Source: Spirochaetota bacterium (GTDB lineage: Bacteria; Spirochaetota; JAHITG01; JAFGFC01). Taken from it: a stretch of 59,495 nt of DNA. The notes below the pieces were generated by a model. That model searched no databases. It saw only the letters and a list, made by a program, of their open reading frames with translations, and had not been told where the DNA came from. The stretch is from the NCBI GenBank assembly GCA_016931325.1, contig JAFGFC010000090.1:1-59495 (forward strand), in the 5' to 3' direction. Shown here in pieces: positions 19,070 through 25,822 of the stretch. The first letter of the stretch is position 1; each line of letters starts with the position of its first letter. Position numbers and translations under genes: made by a program.

Positions 19070-21033
19070 AAATATTTATTATTATTATTTCAGTATTATT
19101 TGTTCTAACACCGTCTTATGCATCATCACTGTTAAATTTCGCACATTATAACAGCCGTGTTTACGGGAGTGCAGAGTCAATTTTAGTCGAGAAGAACGAT
19201 CTTAATAATCTGGATATCTTTCCCGCTTCTCTGGCCACCCTGGACCATCCGGCTTTGAGCATAGGATATCTGAAATGGTCTGACTGGCTTTCCATCATGC
19301 GACTGGCCTATGCCCAAAATCTCTCTTCTTTTGGGGTTCTCGGTGGCTCTGTAAATCTGGCTTCTCTAAAAGAAGTAAATAACTATGACCGTTATGGAAA
19401 TCTTTTAGGTCATGTGAAGAACAGTGATGTATTGATCAACCTGGGGTTGGGAAAGGATCTTTCCTTCCTTGCCACGGGAATAAATTTAAAATACCTTAAC
19501 ATGAACCTTGATGAAAATAATAAAAATTTTTTAGGCCTGGGTGTGTCAGTCCTTTTACCTTTAAATTTTAAAGGCATCAATATTGATAAAAAACACAATT
19601 TTAAAGCAGGGATTTCCTTACAGAACCTTGGTCTTTTAAAACTGGATCACGACACCTCTTATCCCCTCTCTTTTTATGGTGGATTTAGCTATGAATTCTT
19701 AAAAATATCTGATATACTAATAAAGATCGGATCCACGTTCACGCATATCACAAAATATTCCCATAACTATATATCCGCCGGATATGAATTAAATTATAAT
19801 GACCTTTTGTTCTTTCGCAATGGCTTTTATTTATTAAAAAGAGATATAGACAGAATGGCTTTTGGGGTAGGGATACGGGCTGATCAAAGATTAAAGAAAG
19901 ATTTCTTAAAAGATACCATCTTTGAGATCGACTACAGCGTGTCCCTTCTGGAAGAGGGGTTATCCCATTTTGTGCAACTTGGTATTTTATTTATACCCCC
20001 CGGGAAAATAAAAGAAAAAGATTTTGAACTTTCCGAAGAACAGGACGCGATATTTTTCACGATCAACAACAAAGGCAAACCCTTGTACGATGACATCCAT
20101 TCCCTTTTAACACCTAAAGGGAAACAGGTATTGGATGAGTTCCTTGGCCATCTGGACCAGGAGTACAAGCGTATCGTTATCAAGGTCAATCTGGATGAGA
20201 TTGGTACCCGCAAAGCCAATTTTACTCTGCCTGACAAATTGAAAGCAGAAATGGGAACATATCTCATTAATAATGGCGTGGTAAAAGAAAAGATCACCTT
20301 CAAGGCCTTTGGCCGTTTGCTCTCTGTTAACCAGAAAGAGGAAGAAGGGATTTCAGATTTACGATACAAGATCGTTGTCCAGCTGTGGGAAGAGGGTGAA
20401 AAAGAAAAATTTGACTCGCATTTTTACAACGGGCTTGACGCTTTTCTCAAAGAAGGCTATGATAAGGCCCTTGATGAATGGGAACAGGCCCTGATGATCG
20501 ATCCCGAGAACGAGGATCTGAAAGATAGGATCGAACAGGTTAAGAAACTGGGGGGTATTCATGACAAGTCTGTCAGAGCCTACATCGATATGCCGGAGAA
20601 GATCAGTAAGAAATATAAGAATTTTATAGTGATCATATTGCCCTATGAAAATACCGGGGATTCTGAAAAATGGGCTCTTTTGAAAAGGACCATCCCTGAT
20701 TCGGTCGGTTCAAGCCTGGACAATTACAGCTATATAAAAGTTATCGGGAGAGGGGTTCTTGAAGAATATATGTTAAAAAAAGAATGGGAAGAAAAGGACC
20801 TGGCTGATGAATATCTCAAAATAGCTCAGGAGCTGAGGACCGATATCGTCATCACAGGCAGTTTTATCCAGACAGGCCGCCGATTGGAGATCAAGACCAC
20901 CCTCTATGATACTCAAACAGGCTCAGCGTTCTCTAAAATCAGAGTTGTCGGAGAGGTGGGTGTCAATATGTTCGATTATATGGACAAAACCGTCAAGTCG
21001 ATCATTAAAGTTTTAAAAGAACACAAGGAGTAA
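19066..21033 (+). CDS. Chimeric envelope protein: barrel-like N terminus, OmpA-like region, TPR unit, FlgO/CsgG-like C terminus
   Basis: A 655-residue protein with signal peptide (about 1-19, ending SYA). Residues about 22-315 look like a PorV/UPF0164-type barrel (LSIGYLKWSDWLSIMRLAYAQ and later amphipathic strands). Residues about 325-450 resemble an OmpA-type peptidoglycan-binding domain (LLTPKGKQVLDEFLGHL...YLINNGVVKEKITFKAFG), though degenerate. One TPR-like unit follows (about 455-490, YDKALDEWEQALMIDPENEDL). Residues about 520-655 match FlgO/CsgG-like proteins (VIILPYENTGDSEKW...RTDIVITGSFIQTGRRLEI). The ATGA overlap with the preceding gene shows translational coupling. This could be an anchored outer-membrane assembly factor for the beta-helix proteins; that is inference. 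Confidence 0.7.
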   Translation: MKIFIIIISVLFVLTPSYASSLLNFAHYNSRVYGSAESILVEKNDLNNLDIFPASLATLDHPALSIGYLKWSDWLSIMRLAYAQNLSSFGVLGGSVNLASLKEVNNYDRYGNLLGHVKNSDVLINLGLGKDLSFLATGINLKYLNMNLDENNKNFLGLGVSVLLPLNFKGINIDKKHNFKAGISLQNLGLLKLDHDTSYPLSFYGGFSYEFLKISDILIKIGSTFTHITKYSHNYISAGYELNYNDLLFFRNGFYLLKRDIDRMAFGVGIRADQRLKKDFLKDTIFEIDYSVSLLEEGLSHFVQLGILFIPPGKIKEKDFELSEEQDAIFFTINNKGKPLYDDIHSLLTPKGKQVLDEFLGHLDQEYKRIVIKVNLDEIGTRKANFTLPDKLKAEMGTYLINNGVVKEKITFKAFGRLLSVNQKEEEGISDLRYKIVVQLWEEGEKEKFDSHFYNGLDAFLKEGYDKALDEWEQALMIDPENEDLKDRIEQVKKLGGIHDKSVRAYIDMPEKISKKYKNFIVIILPYENTGDSEKWALLKRTIPDSVGSSLDNYSYIKVIGRGVLEEYMLKKEWEEKDLADEYLKIAQELRTDIVITGSFIQTGRRLEIKTTLYDTQTGSAFSKIRVVGEVGVNMFDYMDKTVKSIIKVLKEHKE

Positions 21034-21035
21034 TT

Positions 21036-21653
21036 TTGCCAGAATTTTATCTTTTATTGATCCTCCCCTTTTTATTCACCCTTTTTAACCAGAGGCAGAG
21101 ACTGGAAGATGAAAAAGATAACCAGCTGGTGAATATTATTCTTTCTAATGAACATCAGGCGGATCTGGCTTTTCGAGAAATATACCGCAGGTATCACAAG
21201 CGGATCTTTAAACTGATCCATAATTCGGTCGATAACATCGATGATTGCATGGATCTGTTCCAGCAGACCTTTTTAAACGTTTATAAAAGCATGAATTCAT
21301 TTAATCCCAAATATCAGTTCTCCACCTGGATCTACCGTATCGCCACTAATGTAGTATTAAATTACAGGCGGTCACAGGGACGGGCGTTTAAATTTCTGCA
21401 GAAATATGAAAAGATCCAGAAACCTTTTTTTGAACCTGACTTTGCGGATCAGATATACAAGGATGAAATGTTGAATAAACTTCACCAGGCGATAAAGAAA
21501 TTGCCGCATGCGTTCAGCATGCCCCTGTTATTGACCACGATAGGCGAACTAAAGACCAGAGAAGTAGCCGGTATATTAAAGATCACACAGAGCGCGGTAA
21601 GAAAAAGGATCACCCGGGCCAAGGAACTGTTGAAAGACAATTTAAATATCTAA
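21036..21653 (+). CDS. ECF-type RNA polymerase sigma factor
   Basis: A 205-residue protein. Region 2 is visible as YHKRIFKLIHNSVDNIDDCMDLFQQTFLNVY and FSTWIYRIATNVVLNYRR (about residues 50-115), and region 4 as a helix-turn-helix at about 155-200 (LKTREVAGILKITQSAVRKRI). The start is a TTG 2 nt after the preceding stop, with AAGGAG 5 nt upstream inside the end of that gene. No in-frame ATG precedes region 2, so TTG is favoured although it adds an odd hydrophobic N-terminal 17 residues. Genes for envelope proteins precede it and a FecR-type membrane protein follows, the usual company of an ECF factor controlled by an envelope signal. Confidence 0.88.
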   Translation: MPEFYLLLILPFLFTLFNQRQRLEDEKDNQLVNIILSNEHQADLAFREIYRRYHKRIFKLIHNSVDNIDDCMDLFQQTFLNVYKSMNSFNPKYQFSTWIYRIATNVVLNYRRSQGRAFKFLQKYEKIQKPFFEPDFADQIYKDEMLNKLHQAIKKLPHAFSMPLLLTTIGELKTREVAGILKITQSAVRKRITRAKELLKDNLNI

Positions 21654-21660
21654 AATTGTT

Positions 21661-21689
21661 TTCTCTTTTTTTACGGAACGGTTTATAAT
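21661..21689 (+). promoter_or_regulatory. Promoter of the FecR-PQQ gene (related to copies A and B)
   Basis: TTCTCT (21661-21666), 17 nt with a T-run and CGG, then TATAAT (21684-21689). Architecture matches the promoters at 6939 and 23570 but the exact 22-nt block is not kept. The ATG at 21717 has AGAAGGTGA upstream. Confidence 0.5.
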
Positions 21690-21716
21690 ATAATGAGAAC
21701 AAAAAGAAGGTGAATC

Positions 21717-23567
21717 ATGGCCGATATTGAAACCCTTTTGGAGAAACTGAAAAAAGCGTCCATCGACCTGCCTGATGCCCTGTATGAAAATATATCAGAA
21801 GGAATAAAAGATATCAGAGAAAAAAAGAACAAAAGGTTCTTATGGATAAAAATGAAACAGGTTCAGCTCCGCTATGCGGTGGCGTTAGCTGTTTTCATAT
21901 TACTGACAGGGCTCTCTTATCTCTATCTGATAGATATTAATGTCACCGTGATCAGCACGAAAGGGTCACTCACAGCCTCTTCAGTGAAAAATGAATGGCG
22001 TATCCTCAAAGCAGGTGAACGTTTAAAAAAAGGCGATATACTGCAAACCTCAAAAAATAGCGTTGCCGTATTACGGTTCGGCAAAGGGCTGACTCTCGAA
22101 TTGAAAGATGAAAATATTCTTAAAATAAATGAATTAAAAAAATGGCCGGGACATGAATCCTGCCGGATCACAGTAAACCGGGGTAATCAGATATATGATA
22201 TAACAAAAAACGCACAAATTGAGCTTTTTACCGATGACGTTAACATCAGGAACATGGGAACAAAATTCAATATGATCTGTGATCAAAAGGGGACAGGGAT
22301 CAGGGTAGAAAAAGGCAAGGTGGCCTTGAAACGAAATATCATGGACCCGGACCGTCTTAACAGGCTGCATTATGAAAACAAGTCTCTTAAAAGCAAATTG
22401 CACGGCCTTTTTGGTAAAGAGACTATTCTGCATACAGGAGAATGGACCTTTATTAAACGGAACCAAAAATTAAAAGTACAGTCCCTTATTGAACAACTCA
22501 TCGTGAATGATGACAGGGTTAATAGTCAGATCATATCGCTGATACAGAAGGATCTGGCTATTGAAAAGAAAGGGGGGCTTCAACCTCTGTGGACCTATAG
22601 TATGAAAAGTCCGATATGGGCCTCACCTGTCTTTTCAGACCAGCAGATCTATCTGGCCGCAGAGAACGGGTCAATCGCCTGCCTGTCCGGGAACGGGAAT
22701 GTGCTCTGGAAGAGAAAGCATCAGACATCATTTTTTAATTCAGGACTGGTATATAAGAACAGCTTTTATATTATTGACAGCCGGGGCATGCTGCTTACTA
22801 TTAATAAAGACAACTCGGATATCATCCGGGTAAAGCAGGTGGGTGAGACCATGTACTCTGCTCCGCTCGTGGTCTTTGGCAGTATGATCATTGCCACTAC
22901 CTCGGGAGACATGCTGGCCCTGGAACCTGATACCGGAAAAACCATATGGAAAAAGAGTTTTTACAGCGGTATTTTTTCCCAACCTTTTTTTTACAGGGGA
23001 AAGATCTTTTTTGGCACTGAAAATGGCGCTGTCTATGGCTTGAACTACTTTAATGCCGACATAGAATGGAAAATAGATACAGGGAAACGAATTGCTATCT
23101 CTTCTCCTGTCGTCCACAACAGCATTCTTTATATCGCCAACCATAAAGGATCCCTTTTTGCTATAGAGACAGAAAAAGGAAAGATCATCTGGCAAACGGG
23201 GATCGAAGGCAAGATTCTATCAGATCTGTTGATACAGGATAATCATTTATATGCCGCCACGTCCCGGGGCACTCTGTATTGCTTTACTATAAAAGGCAAG
23301 ATCAGATGGAAATTGAACCTGAAAGAGACCGTGCAGACATCCTTCATCTGTTGCAGGAATGATATCATCCTTCCCACCAGGCAGGGTAATGTCTATTTTA
23401 TCAATAAAGAGAAAGGCCTGGTTGAAAAAATAATTCCCCTGGATGAAGAGATCGCCAGCCCGCCTGTTATGAGAAATAACTCGATCTATATCACCACCAT
23501 GAAAGGGAATATATTTAAATTTTCTTTCAAAAACAGCATGATAGCCACCCATGAGGGGCTTTTTTAA
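21717..23567 (+). CDS. FecR-domain membrane protein fused to a PQQ-type beta-propeller
   Basis: A 616-residue protein. A short charged cytoplasmic segment (1-48) precedes one transmembrane helix (about 52-72, YAVALAVFILLTGLSYLYL). Next comes a FecR-like domain (about 75-200): LKAGERLKKGDILQTSKNSVAVLRFG, then NMGTKFNMICDQKGTGIRVEKGKVAL. After a linker, residues about 285-610 form a seven-bladed-type PQQ/Pqq-like propeller with repeats of LWTYSMKSPIWASPVF, GNVLWKRK, GKTIWKKSF, ADIEWKID, GKIIWQTG and GKIRWKLN. FecR proteins transmit an envelope signal to an ECF factor or act as anti-sigma. Position directly after the sigma gene supports that role. The propeller would lie outside the inner membrane and could be the sensor. 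The fusion is unusual. Confidence 0.82.
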   Translation: MADIETLLEKLKKASIDLPDALYENISEGIKDIREKKNKRFLWIKMKQVQLRYAVALAVFILLTGLSYLYLIDINVTVISTKGSLTASSVKNEWRILKAGERLKKGDILQTSKNSVAVLRFGKGLTLELKDENILKINELKKWPGHESCRITVNRGNQIYDITKNAQIELFTDDVNIRNMGTKFNMICDQKGTGIRVEKGKVALKRNIMDPDRLNRLHYENKSLKSKLHGLFGKETILHTGEWTFIKRNQKLKVQSLIEQLIVNDDRVNSQIISLIQKDLAIEKKGGLQPLWTYSMKSPIWASPVFSDQQIYLAAENGSIACLSGNGNVLWKRKHQTSFFNSGLVYKNSFYIIDSRGMLLTINKDNSDIIRVKQVGETMYSAPLVVFGSMIIATTSGDMLALEPDTGKTIWKKSFYSGIFSQPFFYRGKIFFGTENGAVYGLNYFNADIEWKIDTGKRIAISSPVVHNSILYIANHKGSLFAIETEKGKIIWQTGIEGKILSDLLIQDNHLYAATSRGTLYCFTIKGKIRWKLNLKETVQTSFICCRNDIILPTRQGNVYFINKEKGLVEKIIPLDEEIASPPVMRNNSIYITTMKGNIFKFSFKNSMIATHEGLF

Positions 23568-23569
23568 AA

Positions 23570-23598
23570 TTCCTGTTTTTTCTTCTCCGGTGTATAAT
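23570..23598 (+). promoter_or_regulatory. Extended -10 promoter (copy B) before the orphan peptide gene
   Basis: TTCCTG (23570-23575), 17 nt, TATAAT (23593-23598) preceded by TG. The 22 nt from 23585 to 23606 are identical to copy A at 6954-6975. AAAGGAGG follows at the right distance for the ATG at 23625. Confidence 0.7.
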
Positions 23599-23624
23599 CT
23601 ATAAAAAGAAAAAGGAGGCTTTTT

Positions 23625-23822
23625 ATGGATTTGGATATTAAAGAGAACACCGAGATCGAGGTTTATAACATCATGGGTCAGTTGATCGTCATTATCGAAT
23701 CTTCTTCAAAATTCAAAGATATCCTCTTAGGCCGCGAGTATAAAGGATATTATTTTATATCGTATATCAATACCCAGGGTCAGAAAATAACCACGACGCT
23801 GAGGAAAACGAATCCCTTTTAG
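23625..23822 (+). CDS. Orphan sorting-domain-like peptide (65 residues)
   Basis: A 65-residue peptide without a signal sequence. IEVYNIMGQLIVIIES, then GYYFISYINTQGQKITTTLRK, follow the pattern of type IX/FlgD-Ig C-terminal tails seen in the locus (IY...GH.V...GLYL..I....G....). A strong ribosome-binding site (AAAGGAGG) and the copy B promoter show it is expressed as a unit rather than a random frame. It might be a relic of a truncated large protein whose promoter survived, or a real small protein. Convergent with prmC, 7 nt apart. Function unknown; without a signal peptide it should stay in the cytoplasm. Confidence 0.6.
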   Translation: MDLDIKENTEIEVYNIMGQLIVIIESSSKFKDILLGREYKGYYFISYINTQGQKITTTLRKTNPF

Positions 23823-23829
23823 AACAATC

Positions 23830-24699
23830 TTAGAATCTGGCCGAGACAACCCTTTTTCTTTTTTCGTAATCTCTGATGATCTTTATCTTTTTAAATCCGG
23901 ATCGCTCCAACAACCCTGTTATATCAGGACAGAGCACAGGATTCATTTCCATGAACAGGTTTCCCTTTTGATTCAGATATTGTGTGGATTGATTAATGAT
24001 CTTTTCATAAAAAAGGTATCCGTCCCTTCCGCCATCCAGTGCCCTAACCGGTTCATATTCTTTGACATCCGGCATCAGGGTATTTAATTCCCAGGTGGGA
24101 ATATAAGGGGGATTGGAAACGATGATATCATATTTTTGATGGATGTTCTCAAAAAGATCAGAATGAAGAAATTGTATATCGTGCTCCCCCAGTATTGTTG
24201 AAGCGTTCTCCCGGGCTACGGTGAGAGCCTCTTTGGAAATATCAGTGGCTGTGATCCTGAGGGTCGGATTATGTTTTTTCAAACTGATGGCGATATTGCC
24301 CGAACCGGTCCCTATATCCAGAACCGTTTTTTCTTTAAATTTCTGATCAAGGATCGCTTCAACTAAAATTTCGGTTTCAGGCCGCGGGATAAGAACATTT
24401 TCTGTCACCTTGAAGCTGAGGCTGTAAAATTCCTTTTTTCCGGTTATGTAAGCGATAGGCTCGGCTTTTTTTCTTCTGCTGACCATCTCTTTCAGTTTTT
24501 TATATTCCTCTTTTTTCAGACTCATATCATGCTCGGTATAGAGTTTGATCCGGGGATAGTTCAGGATATAGGACAAAAGGACCTCGACATCCATCCTGGG
24601 TGTATTGATACCTGAGGATTTTAAAACCTGAGAGTACTTTTTCATATAAAAGGATAATTTCTTTTTCATAATATTGAATAACCCCGGCTCAGGCCGCAT
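23830..24699 (-). CDS. prmC: Peptide chain release factor N5-glutamine methyltransferase PrmC
   Basis: A 289-residue enzyme that methylates the Gln of the GGQ motif of release factors using SAM. An N-terminal helical domain (about 12-85) is followed by a Rossmann methyltransferase with VLDIGTGSGNIAISL (motif I) and the catalytic IVSNPPYIP. The start used overlaps the prfA stop by 11 nt; a second ATG 10 codons downstream (24669) gives the more typical N terminus MKKKLSFYMKKY and may be the true one. The gene order prfA-prmC is common and matches its job of modifying PrfA. Confidence 0.93.
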   Translation of the reverse strand: MRPEPGLFNIMKKKLSFYMKKYSQVLKSSGINTPRMDVEVLLSYILNYPRIKLYTEHDMSLKKEEYKKLKEMVSRRKKAEPIAYITGKKEFYSLSFKVTENVLIPRPETEILVEAILDQKFKEKTVLDIGTGSGNIAISLKKHNPTLRITATDISKEALTVARENASTILGEHDIQFLHSDLFENIHQKYDIIVSNPPYIPTWELNTLMPDVKEYEPVRALDGGRDGYLFYEKIINQSTQYLNQKGNLFMEMNPVLCPDITGLLERSGFKKIKIIRDYEKRKRVVSARF

Positions 24700-25750
24700 C
24701 CACTTTTTCTTTTTCGTGGAACGTGATAAGGCTGTTCACAATATCATCAATATCGCCGTCCATGATCTTATCCAGTTTGTAGAGCGTCAAATTGATCCTG
24801 TGGTCAGTAACCCTGTTCTGGGGATAATTATAGGTCCTGATCTTTTCACTTCTGTCCCCTGACCCTATCATGGATTTCCTCTGGCTATCGATCTTATCCT
24901 GAATGTCCTTCTGCTGTTTTTCGTATAATCGGGCTCGAAGGATCTGCATGGCCTTGGCCTTATTTTGATGTTGCGACCGTTCATCCTGGCAGGACACCAC
25001 GATCCCTGTGGGCGCATGAGTTATCCTCACAGCCGAATCTGTGGTATTCACGTGCTGTCCTCCGGCACCCGAAGCACGAAAGACATCGATCTTGAGATCT
25101 TTAGGATCAATGTCAACTTCTTCTTCCTCGATCTGCGGGAGAACAGCCACAGAAACGGCCGACGTATGGATCCTTCCGCCGGATTCGGTCACCGGGATAC
25201 GCTGGACCCTGTGCACCCCGCTTTCAAACTTTAAATGGAAATAGACATCTTTCCCTTTGACATAAACTATAATTTCTTTAAAACCGTTCAGATCGGAAGC
25301 ATGAGAGCTCATGATCTCCATCTTCCATTTTTTCTTTTCGCAGTATTTCTGGTACATCCTGAAAAGATCACCGGCAAAAATAGCGGATTCCTCGCCTCCG
25401 GTTCCGGCCCTGATCTCTAAAAAGGCGTTCTTTTCATCCTGAGGATCTTTTTTTACCAGACGGGATCGTATTTTCTTTTCAACCGTTTCAAATTCTTTTC
25501 TTAATTTCTCCATTTCAGAGGCCGCCATGTCGCCCATCTCCTCATCTTCCAGCAGAGCCTGTGCCTCCTGTTTCTCTTTTTCGATCTCTGTATACCGTTT
25601 ATACAGGGAAAGCAATTCCTCGATCCCGGAACGCTCTTTTAAGATCTGACCGTATTTTTTATTATCTTTAATAAGATTCTTATCCAGTAAAATTTTATCG
25701 ATCTCAGCCAGTCTGTTCTCCTTTTCTTTTATTTTTGTTGGATTAATCAT
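24689..25750 (-). CDS. prfA: Peptide chain release factor 1
   Basis: A 353-residue class I release factor, normal length. The stop-codon-reading tripeptide of RF1 is PVT in QRIPVTESGGRIHTS, and the catalytic GGQ is in GAGGQHVNTTDSAVRITH (about residue 230). It reads UAA and UAG on the ribosome. Followed by prmC with overlap. A promoter TTGACA-16-TAATAT ends 9 nt before the ATG and no Shine-Dalgarno sequence fits, so translation is probably leaderless. Confidence 0.96.
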   Translation of the reverse strand: MINPTKIKEKENRLAEIDKILLDKNLIKDNKKYGQILKERSGIEELLSLYKRYTEIEKEKQEAQALLEDEEMGDMAASEMEKLRKEFETVEKKIRSRLVKKDPQDEKNAFLEIRAGTGGEESAIFAGDLFRMYQKYCEKKKWKMEIMSSHASDLNGFKEIIVYVKGKDVYFHLKFESGVHRVQRIPVTESGGRIHTSAVSVAVLPQIEEEEVDIDPKDLKIDVFRASGAGGQHVNTTDSAVRITHAPTGIVVSCQDERSQHQNKAKAMQILRARLYEKQQKDIQDKIDSQRKSMIGSGDRSEKIRTYNYPQNRVTDHRINLTLYKLDKIMDGDIDDIVNSLITFHEKEKVDAA

Positions 25751-25759
25751 AGGGAATAA

Positions 25760-25787
25760 ATATTATTAAACTTATTTGCTTTGTCAA
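25760..25787 (-). promoter_or_regulatory. Promoter of prfA-prmC
   Basis: Minus-strand TTGACA (25782-25787), 16 nt, TAATAT (25760-25765). The -10 ends 9 nt from the prfA ATG. Confidence 0.6.
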
Positions 25788-25822
25788 GAAGAAAAAAACG
25801 ATCACGAGAAGCGAGATTTTAT

